From positions 1 through 64,000 of the forward strand of contig JADJAE010000006.1 of assembly GCA_016704445.1 (NCBI GenBank): a stretch of 64,000 nt of DNA. Direction: 5' to 3'. This document shows, in pieces, positions 42,501-50,553 of this stretch (its first letter is position 1; every line of letters begins with the position of its first letter). The notes under the pieces are model-generated. The model did not search any database and had not been told where the DNA came from. It was given only the letters and a program-made list of their open reading frames with translations. This stretch comes from Deltaproteobacteria bacterium. GTDB lineage: Bacteria; Myxococcota_A; Polyangia; Polyangiales; Ga0077539. A program made the translations under genes and the position numbers.

Positions 42501-42794
42501 TTAGGGGTCCATCGCCTCGCGCTTGCGGCGGAGGATGCCCACGAAGGTCGTGCGGTCGAGGGTGACCGCTCCGAGCGCGCGGGCGCGGTCGATCCACTCG
42601 CCCGCGAGGTCGTGGTGCTCGCGGTAGGTTCCGGGGTGCTGCATGGGCGCCCAGGAGACGCCCATCGCCTCGACGAAGTCCGCGAGCTCGCGCGCCCCAT
42701 CAGGGCCCGCCAGGTCGGAGATGAGGTGCGCCGACGGACCCCAGCGGCGGTTGAAGGCGCCGCCCCAGTCGGTGGGCTGGTCCATCACGATCAT
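42501..42794 (-). CDS. DUF4031-like small protein
   Basis: 97 aa from the ATG at 42794 (MIVMDQPTDWGGAFNRRWGP). The pattern of short protein, early Asp, WGPSAHLISD, then ELADFVEAMGVSWAPMQHP and REHHDLAGEWIDRARALGAV matches DUF4031 as I recall it (WCHLMAD, LHAFAARIGLRREWFQ, HYDLTPGKRALAIRLGAV). Function is unknown. It sits 17 bases after the TlpA-like gene, so it is probably the last gene of the leftward operon starting at 49284. Confidence 0.7.
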   Translation of the reverse strand: MIVMDQPTDWGGAFNRRWGPSAHLISDLAGPDGARELADFVEAMGVSWAPMQHPGTYREHHDLAGEWIDRARALGAVTLDRTTFVGILRRKREAMDP

Positions 42795-42811
42795 CGGGCG
42801 GCGGGGGCGAG

Positions 42812-43363
42812 CTACAGCACCGACTCGATGGCGCGGGCGAGCTCCTCCTCGGAGGCCGTGCCCGCGTGGCGAAGGCGCACCTGGCCGCCCTTGTCGATGA
42901 GCACCAGCGTCGGGAGCCCCTGGACGTTGAAGGCCCGCGAGGCCTGCCCCTGGACGTCATACACCATCACGTAATCGAGCCCGAAGCGCTGGCGAAACTG
43001 CGGCACCAGCGAGGGGCCGCCCTCGTCGACGTTGACCCCGACCACCTGGAGGCCGCGCGCGGCGTAGCGGCGGTGCAGCGAGGCGAGGATGGGCAGCTCG
43101 ACCCGGCAGGGCGCGCACCAGGTGGCCCAGAAGTCGAGCAGCACCGGGCCGCTGCGCATGGCGGCGAGGTGCACCCGCTCGCTGGAGAGCTCGCCCGCGG
43201 CGCTCACCACGGGCAGCTCGAAGTCCCCGGCGGCGCCGTAGCGCTTCGGGCGCAGGCCCATGAACAGCAGAGAGCCCAGCAGGACGACGCCCAGCAGGGG
43301 GAAGAGAACCCGCTCGGCGAGGAGGCGGTCGATCAGCGAGGGAGCAGGGGGAGGAGGGGCCAT
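42812..43363 (-). CDS. TlpA/ResA-like membrane-anchored thioredoxin
   Basis: 183 aa from the ATG at 43363. N-terminal anchor (VLFPLLGVVLLGSLLFMGL, residues 19-37), then a periplasmic thioredoxin fold with active site WCAPC (C83, C86) in PVLLDFWATWCAPCRVELP, VVGVNVDEGGPSLVPQFRQR and the cis-Pro loop GLPTLVLIDKGG. These proteins reduce disulphides, for example in cytochrome c maturation. It lies 48 bases downstream of the sulfatase-fold lipoprotein gene, in the same orientation. Confidence 0.9.
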   Translation of the reverse strand: MAPPPPAPSLIDRLLAERVLFPLLGVVLLGSLLFMGLRPKRYGAAGDFELPVVSAAGELSSERVHLAAMRSGPVLLDFWATWCAPCRVELPILASLHRRYAARGLQVVGVNVDEGGPSLVPQFRQRFGLDYVMVYDVQGQASRAFNVQGLPTLVLIDKGGQVRLRHAGTASEEELARAIESVL

Positions 43364-43411
43364 GGAGGACGGCAGACGATCCCACGATCGGCCCCGAAGG
43401 CAACCCGGGGG

Positions 43412-45637
43412 CTACGGCGCGATCACCCGCGTCGGCGCGCGGAACACCCGGCGCCCCGCGGCCGGCGAGGAGAGCGCGAGGCTCTGCCAGGCGAGGGCGC
43501 GCGCGATGGGTCGGGAGGAGGCGAGGTCCTCCCCGTCGGGGTCGTCGACGCTGCGGAGCGAGAGCCCGCCGCCCAGGGACATCGGGCGGGGCAGCGCCAG
43601 CAGGGCGCCGAAGCGCAGCCCGAGGCCGCCGCGGGCGTCGCCCTCCACGGTGAGCGCGCGGTGGTGGAGCGAGTCCGCGTCGCGCACCGAGCGGCCCTCC
43701 ATCTCCGCGGGGGTCTCGATGTCGAAGGCCGCGAGGGCGGTCGCCGCGCCGTCGACCACGCCCAGCGGCGCGCCCAGGAGGGCTCCCGCGGGCACGCCCG
43801 GGCCGCGCCAGAGCATGGCCGTGGTGTTGACCTCGCGCTGGGACATCGGCCCTTCCCACACCGAGCGCTGCTCCCCCAGCGGAACCCCCCGGTCGCCCAC
43901 CACCACTACCATCACCCGGTCGGTCAGGTGCGCCTCGTCGATGCGCTCGAGGAGCTGCGCCAGGCCCTGGTCGACGCTGCGCAACGAGGCGTCGTAGAGG
44001 AGGTTGAGGCGGTCCTGGTCGCGCGGGTCGAGGCGCACGTCGCCGCGGTGGCCGCGCTCGGCGAGGGCGACCGTCTGCAGGGGGGTGAGGGTTCCCTCGT
44101 AGGGCGTCGGGTCGATGGCGGTGATGTGCTCGGCCGAGGGGTCGAGGGGGAAGGCCCCGCCGCGGCTCAGCACCAGGGTGAAGCGCTGCGTCGAGCGGGA
44201 GCGGGTGAGCTCGTCCGCCACCGCCGAGAGCGACATGTCCGCGCGGCACGGACCCGGGTGGTCGGCGCAGCTCCAGCGGGTCGCGCAGCCGCGGTCGGCG
44301 CCGCTGCCGAACCACAGCGGGTCCTCGCTGAAGCAGGCCACCGCGACGCCCCGGGCGGCCAGCTCGGAGGTGAGCGTCGGGGCCTCTTCGGAGAGCTGGT
44401 CGGTGGGCTCGAACACCCGGTGCACGTCCACCGGCAGCCCCGACGTGGCGCTCATCACCGCCGACCAGGGGCGCGGACCGGGAGAGGTCACCATGGCGTG
44501 CGATCCCTCGCGGAGGAGCCTCGCGAAGCCCCCGTGGGTGAGCCGGGGCGAGAGCTGCGGCCACAGCCGGTCGGGGCGCAGCCCGCGCACCACCACCATC
44601 ACCACGTGCGCCGGGGCGGCCCGGGGAGCGGCCGTTCGGGGAAACTCCAGCCGGGGAGAGGCCACCGCCAGCCGGGCCTCCGCCCCCTCCACCGCCTGCA
44701 CCGTGATGCGCGCGGGCCGGCCGGCGAAGCGGGAGAGGTCGAGGGAGGCTTCGGTCCAGGCCCGGTTGGGGGCGATCTCGAAGCGGCGCTCGAGGGGGGC
44801 CTCGCCGTCGAGCTCGACGCGCACCCGGGCGATCAGCGGCGGCGGCGGGCGGCTCGACCCCCGGGGGCACTCGGCCCCGAGCGCCAGGCGGAAGGTCGCG
44901 CCAGGAGGGAGCACCCGGGTGAGCCCCAGCGCCGTCGGCGGGTGGAAGGTGAGCGCGCGCCGGGGTGGGCCCGCCAGGCTTACATCGCTGAGTAATCCAG
45001 CGACGACCGTGGGGGAGGCGTCGGTGCGGGCGAGGTGCACCCAGTCGACCTCCAGGGCCGCGCGAGGGGTCATGCCTGGCTTGAGCCGCGACGTGGTGAA
45101 GCGCAGCTCGACCTCGGTGGGCGTGCGGGTGAAGCGGTCGCGGGGGATGGCGACGCTCACGACCCCGGCGGTGTTGTTGGCGGGGAGGGCGGCGCTGCGC
45201 ACCAGGAGCCCGTCGACGATGACCGCGACGCTGCGGCTGTTGGCGCGGCGCACCCGGAAGCGGATGAAGCCCGGCGGGTCGAGCGGGTCGTCGTCGCCGC
45301 CGCCGCCCTGGTCGATGGGCACCCGGAGCGAGAGGCGGGCGCTGATGTCCGCCCAGGAGTCTCCCTGGAGGGTCTCGTTGCGGAGCGGAGCGGCGCCGTA
45401 GATGAAGGCCGCGGCCTGGGGCTCGCCGAGGTCGACGACGGGGCCGTCGGTGTCGATGGAGCCGCGGGTGAAGCTCTCCAGCAGGTCGAGCACCATCGGT
45501 CCCGCGGGGGCGGCCGAGGAGGCAGGGGGGCGTCCCTCGCGGGTTCCGGGGCGGGGAGGGCTCTGGGCGTCACGGCGGCAGGCGCCGAGCGCGAGGAGCA
45601 GCGGGAGGAGGGCGGTCGAGGAGGGGGTAAGGGTCAA
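43412..45637 (-). CDS. alkaline-phosphatase/sulfatase-fold lipoprotein, probably lacking catalytic residues
   Basis: 741 aa from a TTG at 45637 that overlaps the upstream stop (TTGA). Lipobox LGAC20. The N-terminal half (residues 45-330) is a beta-rich region of two jelly-roll-like parts. The C-terminal half follows the sulfatase fold: VVMVVVRGLRPDRLWPQLSP, THGGFARLLREGSHAMVTSP, MSATSGLPVDVHRVF, and RVMVVVVGDRGVPLGEQRSV in place of the usual TSDHGE. The N-terminal metal Asp (DTLRxD) reads RGLRPD, the CxPxR/SxPxR nucleophile region reads SPGPRPW, and the TSDHG His is absent. It is therefore likely a non-catalytic or altered member. Confidence 0.75.
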   Translation of the reverse strand: MTLTPSSTALLPLLLALGACRRDAQSPPRPGTREGRPPASSAAPAGPMVLDLLESFTRGSIDTDGPVVDLGEPQAAAFIYGAAPLRNETLQGDSWADISARLSLRVPIDQGGGGDDDPLDPPGFIRFRVRRANSRSVAVIVDGLLVRSAALPANNTAGVVSVAIPRDRFTRTPTEVELRFTTSRLKPGMTPRAALEVDWVHLARTDASPTVVAGLLSDVSLAGPPRRALTFHPPTALGLTRVLPPGATFRLALGAECPRGSSRPPPPLIARVRVELDGEAPLERRFEIAPNRAWTEASLDLSRFAGRPARITVQAVEGAEARLAVASPRLEFPRTAAPRAAPAHVVMVVVRGLRPDRLWPQLSPRLTHGGFARLLREGSHAMVTSPGPRPWSAVMSATSGLPVDVHRVFEPTDQLSEEAPTLTSELAARGVAVACFSEDPLWFGSGADRGCATRWSCADHPGPCRADMSLSAVADELTRSRSTQRFTLVLSRGGAFPLDPSAEHITAIDPTPYEGTLTPLQTVALAERGHRGDVRLDPRDQDRLNLLYDASLRSVDQGLAQLLERIDEAHLTDRVMVVVVGDRGVPLGEQRSVWEGPMSQREVNTTAMLWRGPGVPAGALLGAPLGVVDGAATALAAFDIETPAEMEGRSVRDADSLHHRALTVEGDARGGLGLRFGALLALPRPMSLGGGLSLRSVDDPDGEDLASSRPIARALAWQSLALSSPAAGRRVFRAPTRVIAP

Positions 45638-48600
45638 CGGTCGAAGGGCGTTGATAGCACCGCGGCCAGGCTGCGTCGGACCACGATGAAGTACGTGCCG
45701 GCCGTGTCGCCCGCGCGAAAGTGCACCGGGTAGAAGCCCTCGCGCAACACCCGCTGGAGCGGCGCCGTCCCCACGGGATGACTGGCGATGGAGACTTGGA
45801 TGGGCGATCCGGGGCGGCGAGGCCCGGGGATCACCAGCAGGCCCCGACCGGGCGGGAGCGCTCCCCCGTCGAGGAAGCGAGAGGCCTCGCGGTAGGGGCC
45901 GTTGACGGTGACCATGGGCGCGGGCCCGGTAGGGACGCCGAGCTGGGGCTGGATGGGATCGTTGTCGGAGGCGGTGAGGTTCGCCGAGAGCGCGGGGACC
46001 AGAGACGGAGCCGGGGACGAAGCGTGGAGATCGCGAGGGGCCTCGCGCACGTCACCGGTCGGGGCGCTGCTCGGCGGGACATGGGCGTCCGAGGCGAGGT
46101 ACCAGCGCACGCCCAGGTAGCTGAGGGCGAGGGCCGCCGCGACGCCGACCATCAGCAGCATCGGTCGGGTCCAGGAGGGCTCCTCCGGGGTGGTCGACGT
46201 GGACTGCGAGGTCGTGCTGGTGGTCGCGGGCTTCGGTGCCTCCGGGGCGGCGACGGGGGCAGGGCGGCCGCTCGGGGTGAGCCCCGAGGAGGTCTTGAGG
46301 TCGGGCAGCTCCAGGGCCGCGGGCTCGGCGACCGGCTCCGAGGGCGAAGGCTCCTCGGCGGGCTTCTCGACGGCTGCCTCGGGCTCCTCCGAGGGGGCCT
46401 CGGCCGGGCGGCTCGCCCGATGGACCACCAGGTCGAAGGCGGGGTCGGAGGCGCTCTCTTCGAGCTCGGGGAGCGGGGCGGATGGCTCCGGGGACTCCTC
46501 GACCGCCGCCGGGGGAGGAGGCTCGACGGGCGCTTCGACCGACGCGGGCGGGGGCTCGAAGGCCGGGGCGGGCTGTGTCTCCATCCGAGGCGCGGAGGGA
46601 GCGAGGGAGTCCTCCTCGTCGCCCGTCGGGCGGCGGGTCTCGAGCGCATGCACGCCCTCGGTCGCCGGGAGCATCTCCGGGGCCTCGCTCGGGCGCACCA
46701 CCATCAGCGCCGAAGAGGAGAGTTCCTCGACCTCGTCGGGCGGAGGGGCCGTGGGCTCCGCGGGGGCTTCGGGCTCCGACGTCGGCGGGGTGATCGGGAC
46801 GAGCGATCGGGTGACCCGGGGCTCCTGGGCCTCGACCTCCCAGCGCACCTCGGCGTCGGGGGGAGAGGGCTCCGGCGCAGCGACCCCGGGGGAGGTCACG
46901 CGCGCCGGGCGAGGGGGCTCCTCCACCGAGTCTCGAAGCTCGCGCCAGACCGCGTCGGCCAGCGTGTCGACGGTCGCGACGCGGGACATCGGGCGGGTGG
47001 CCTTGGTGACCGGCTCGTGGGTCCCGGAGCGGGCAGCGGGCTCCACGCCGAGGTGCTCCCAGGTGCCGGAGGTCTCCTTCGGGGCCCTCAGCGGTCGCGG
47101 GGCCGCGAGGTCTTCGCGGTTGCGCCCCACCACCCGCTGGATCGCTCCGCGTCGGGATAGCTCGATGAGCAGGGGCTCGAGATCCTGGGGGGCGAGGCCG
47201 TCGCGGAGCACCATGTCGCGGGGCGCGTCGCCCTGCACCATCCGCTCGACGGCCACCCGCAGCGGCGTCGGCAGCGAGCGCGCGTACTCCAGCGCCTCCT
47301 CGGCGTCGAACTCCACCCGCAGCACCTCCAGCAGCGACGCGCCGGAGACCGCCTCCTCTAGCGCCGTCACGCTGCGGGCGCTGCGATCGAGCACCTCGGA
47401 CAGCTTGCCGGTGAGGTTCTCCCGCACCACGTGCGACGCGCGGCGCACCACGAAGCGAGCGGCGTTGAGCCCCAGCGCCCTGGCCAGCGCCGCCTCGCCC
47501 CTCGCGAACGAGCCGTCCTGCGCCGTGCGCACCGCCGAGAGCAGGGCCCCCTGGCGGATCTCGAGCTCGGTCACGCTTCCAGAGTCGGCCAGGGAGATGG
47601 TCGCGTCGCCGAGGGTCTTCGCCGTCGCCTCGATCAGCGCCACGGAGCCGACGCGCTCCAGCCTCCCCCGCACCTCCGCCCCGGTGGCGAGCTCGCCGAT
47701 GCGCTTGAGCGTGCGCACCCGGCCCCGGAGCGTCGAGCGCACCCGGGCGAGCACGGCGCTCCCCTCGGCTTCCTTGCGGAGGTAGCCCGAGGCCTGCGCG
47801 CCGAGCTCCCTCATCCGCACCAGCAGGTCTTCCCGCCACGACAGCAGGATCACCGGCGTGTGGCGCAGCGCGACGTCTCTGCGGATCGCCCGGCAGAGCG
47901 CGAAGCCGTCGAGGCCCGGCATCAGGATGTCGGCGAGCACCACGTCGGGGCGCTCGATGCGGGCGGACGCGAGGGCCTGCTCGCCGTCGGTGTGGGCGCT
48001 GACGATCATCCCCGCGCCGCGCAGCAGGTCGGCGAACACGGCCACCACCGAGGGGTCGTCGTCGACCACCAGGGCACGGCGGCCGGGCAGCGGGTCTTCC
48101 GAGGGCTCTCCGGCGGAGGCGCTCTCGGAGAGGGCGCCCGGGGCGAAGACCTCCGCGCCGTGGAGGCCGCGAGGGGTGATGGGGAGATCGAAGCGGACGG
48201 TTCCGCCGGAGCGGCGCTCGACCACCGAGCGGATGCGGGCGATGGCCTCCCAGGTGGCGGCGAGCACCTCGTTGCCGGCGCCGAGGGCCACGCGGGCGCC
48301 CCGGCTGGCGGGGAGGGCGGCGCCTCCGAGGCCGCGGCGAAGCTCCTCCTGCAGGGCGCGGATGAGCTCGTCCAGGGTGAGCTCGCCGAGCTCGTGGGCG
48401 GTGGCCGGGGGCAGCGACGCGGAGCCGTGCAGGGCCCGGTGGATGCGCGCTCTCAGGACCTCGGCGCTGGCGTCGGACTCCAGCACGTCGAAGGCCTCGG
48501 GGCAGCGCGCCCGCACGACGGCGGCGGGCTCTCCGTCGCAGGCGATGACCAGCACGGGGATGAAGCGCACCAGCGGGTCGGCGGCGACTACGGCGGCGAG

Positions 48601-49284
48601 GGAGACGCCGTCGTAGGGCGAGTCGTCCTCGGCGACGACGACGTCCGGGGCGGCGTCGCGGGCGCGGTTGATGGCCTCGTCGGCGGTCTGCGCCAGGGCG
48701 ACGTCGGCGGTCTGGCCGAGGGCGTCGAGGAGGGCGCTCGCCCGGATGGACGAGCCCACGAAGAGCACCTGCGTGCCGTGCGTGGTGGGAGAGCGCGCGG
48801 GGACGAGGGAGTCGGTGGTGCGGCCGGTGACGGCGCGGGCGAGGTCGTGGAGGCTGGGGGCCCCGGGGGCGAGGGCTGCGCCGGGGATGAGCGTGCGGGT
48901 GGCGGGCTGGTCGCTGCGGCTGCTGGAGGGGATGGCCATGGCGCGGACGCCGGGGGCTCCGGGGTCGCGGGTGTCGAGCTCGGCGCGGGCGGAGAGCGAG
49001 GCCACGAGGGCGGTGAGGCGGTCGAGCTGGGGGCGGCTCAGGAGGGCGGTGCCGCGGGCCTCGGTGAGGGCGTCGGAGGTGGCCTGGAGACCGTCGCAGA
49101 GGGAGCGGAGCTGGTGCGTGCGGGCGATGGTGAGCACGGCGTCGACGCGGCGGCGGAGCTCGTCGCGCATTCGGAGCTGGCGCGGGTCGGCGAGGACGGC
49201 GCCCAGGGTGGCCTTGATCTCGACGATCTTCCGGGGCAGGTGCCGGACGAACGCGCTGCGTGGATCTTCGTCGGGGGTCTGCAC
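45634..49284 (-). CDS. large response-regulator protein: HPt-like, two REC, transmembrane, periplasmic domain
   Basis: 1216 aa from the GTG at 49284. Residues 8-100 are helical and HPt-like, though I see no clear phospho-His. REC1 (172-285) is degenerate (TQVLFVGSSIRASALLDALG; DVVVAEDDSPYDGVS). REC2 (402-520) is canonical: RRALVVDDDPSVVAVF and DVVLADILMPGLDGF with phospho-acceptor D452, TPVILLSWRED and the Lys in SGYLRKEAEG. A helical DUF4388-like region follows, then a long Pro/Glu linker (about 800-1035), one membrane helix (about 1042-1064) and a 150-residue extracytoplasmic PEGA-like end. It links phospho-signalling to the envelope. It is first in an operon with the sulfatase-fold, TlpA-like and DUF4031 genes. 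Confidence 0.82.
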   Translation of the reverse strand: MQTPDEDPRSAFVRHLPRKIVEIKATLGAVLADPRQLRMRDELRRRVDAVLTIARTHQLRSLCDGLQATSDALTEARGTALLSRPQLDRLTALVASLSARAELDTRDPGAPGVRAMAIPSSSRSDQPATRTLIPGAALAPGAPSLHDLARAVTGRTTDSLVPARSPTTHGTQVLFVGSSIRASALLDALGQTADVALAQTADEAINRARDAAPDVVVAEDDSPYDGVSLAAVVAADPLVRFIPVLVIACDGEPAAVVRARCPEAFDVLESDASAEVLRARIHRALHGSASLPPATAHELGELTLDELIRALQEELRRGLGGAALPASRGARVALGAGNEVLAATWEAIARIRSVVERRSGGTVRFDLPITPRGLHGAEVFAPGALSESASAGEPSEDPLPGRRALVVDDDPSVVAVFADLLRGAGMIVSAHTDGEQALASARIERPDVVLADILMPGLDGFALCRAIRRDVALRHTPVILLSWREDLLVRMRELGAQASGYLRKEAEGSAVLARVRSTLRGRVRTLKRIGELATGAEVRGRLERVGSVALIEATAKTLGDATISLADSGSVTELEIRQGALLSAVRTAQDGSFARGEAALARALGLNAARFVVRRASHVVRENLTGKLSEVLDRSARSVTALEEAVSGASLLEVLRVEFDAEEALEYARSLPTPLRVAVERMVQGDAPRDMVLRDGLAPQDLEPLLIELSRRGAIQRVVGRNREDLAAPRPLRAPKETSGTWEHLGVEPAARSGTHEPVTKATRPMSRVATVDTLADAVWRELRDSVEEPPRPARVTSPGVAAPEPSPPDAEVRWEVEAQEPRVTRSLVPITPPTSEPEAPAEPTAPPPDEVEELSSSALMVVRPSEAPEMLPATEGVHALETRRPTGDEEDSLAPSAPRMETQPAPAFEPPPASVEAPVEPPPPAAVEESPEPSAPLPELEESASDPAFDLVVHRASRPAEAPSEEPEAAVEKPAEEPSPSEPVAEPAALELPDLKTSSGLTPSGRPAPVAAPEAPKPATTSTTSQSTSTTPEEPSWTRPMLLMVGVAAALALSYLGVRWYLASDAHVPPSSAPTGDVREAPRDLHASSPAPSLVPALSANLTASDNDPIQPQLGVPTGPAPMVTVNGPYREASRFLDGGALPPGRGLLVIPGPRRPGSPIQVSIASHPVGTAPLQRVLREGFYPVHFRAGDTAGTYFIVVRRSLAAVLSTPFDR

Positions 49285-49381
49285 GGGGGAATGACCTGGA
49301 GCCTTAGCTGAAGGGCACGGGACGGGCCAAGTTCTGCGCGGACATGCTAAGGGAGCGCCCCGGAAAAGAGGCGACGCGGCA

Positions 49382-50428
49382 GTGAAGTTCATCGACGAGG
49401 CGGAGATTGACGTGGCGGCGGGCGATGGCGGCCCTGGGGCGGTGTCGTTCCGTAGGGAGGCGCACGTGCCCTTCGGCGGTCCCAACGGGGGCGACGGCGC
49501 CCGCGGGGGGAGCGTGGTGCTCACGGCCGACGAGCAGGTCGGGACGCTGTTGCAGTTCAGGTTCAAGCCGCGCTGGCAGGCGGAGCACGGGGAGAAGGGC
49601 GGCCGCACCGACTGCAACGGCAAGAGCGGCGAAGACCTGCTCCTGAAGGTGCCGGTGGGCACGGTGGTCTACGACCTGGAGACCAAGGAGGTGCTCGCCG
49701 ACCTGCACACCAAGGGTCAGACCGTGGTGGTCGCCAAGGGCGGCCGAGGCGGCCTCGGCAACATGAACTTCGCCACTCCGTGGGACCAGGCGCCCCGCAA
49801 GGCGCAGCCCGGAGAGCCCGGCGACCGGAGGCACCTTCGCTTCGAGCTGAAGCTCCTCGCGGACATCGGGATCCTCGGGTTTCCCAACGCGGGCAAGAGC
49901 ACCTTCATCGCGGCGGTGTCGCGCGCGAAGCCCAAGATCGCCGACTATCCCTTCACGACCCTGGTGCCCAACCTCGGGGTGGTGCGGGTCGACGACGACC
50001 GGAGCTTCCTCATGGCGGACATCCCGGGGCTCATCCCCGGGGCGGCTTCGGGGGCGGGCCTCGGGGTGAGGTTTCTCAAGCACGTCGAGCGCACCCGCGT
50101 GCTGCTGCACCTCATCACGGTGCAGGACGAGGACATCGACCTGCTCTCCCGCTGCGACGCGCTGATGAAGGAGGTGCGGCTCTTCGATGAGTCCATCGCC
50201 CAGCGAGCGCAGATCGTGGCCGTGAGCCAGATCGACCTGCCCGACGCGAGGGCCGCGTGGGAGCTGTACAAGCCGCTCTTCGCCGAGCGCGGCGTCGAGC
50301 TGCGCGGGGTGTCGGCGGTGACCGGAGAGGGCGTGCGGGAGCTGGTCTTCGCGCTGGACGCGGCGCTGCGCTCGGCCCCGCCGGTGGAGCTGCTGACCTC
50401 GACGCTGAGCGTCGACGACGGGGACTGA
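49382..50428 (+). CDS. obg: GTPase Obg
   Basis: 348 aa from the GTG at 49382. Gly-rich Obg fold (residues 1-158: VAAGDGGPGAVSFRREAHVP, FGGPNGGDGARGGSVVL, KGGRGGLGNMNFATP), then the G domain: G1 GFPNAGKS (166-173), switch I KPKIADYPFTTLVPNLGVV, G3 DIPG (213-216) and G5 SAVTGEG (311-317). Obg acts in late 50S ribosome assembly and stress signalling. Oddity: G4, normally NKxD, reads SQID (282-285), so the base-contacting Asn and Lys are replaced while Asp is kept. The C-terminal extension is short. It is divergent from the 1216-aa regulator, 97 bases apart. Confidence 0.95.
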   Translation: MKFIDEAEIDVAAGDGGPGAVSFRREAHVPFGGPNGGDGARGGSVVLTADEQVGTLLQFRFKPRWQAEHGEKGGRTDCNGKSGEDLLLKVPVGTVVYDLETKEVLADLHTKGQTVVVAKGGRGGLGNMNFATPWDQAPRKAQPGEPGDRRHLRFELKLLADIGILGFPNAGKSTFIAAVSRAKPKIADYPFTTLVPNLGVVRVDDDRSFLMADIPGLIPGAASGAGLGVRFLKHVERTRVLLHLITVQDEDIDLLSRCDALMKEVRLFDESIAQRAQIVAVSQIDLPDARAAWELYKPLFAERGVELRGVSAVTGEGVRELVFALDAALRSAPPVELLTSTLSVDDGD

Positions 50429-50553
50429 GCAGGGAGCGGAGGGGGCGACCGCGCGGGTTGGGGGCCCCTCACACCTCCGGCAGCGGCTCGTCGCCGCCCG
50501 CGCCCGTCGGAGAGCTCGCTGGCTCGCGGCGCTCCATGTGATGCCGCGCGTCG

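Noticed and set aside
47431..49311. 626-codon plus-strand open frame opposite the large regulator
   Set aside because: Antisense to clear REC domains; Gly/Ala/Arg-biased and lacking motifs.
45634..49662. 1342-aa start at 49662 for the large regulator
   Set aside because: The extra 126 codons overlap the divergent obg gene and are antisense to it; GTG at 49284 fits the spacing.
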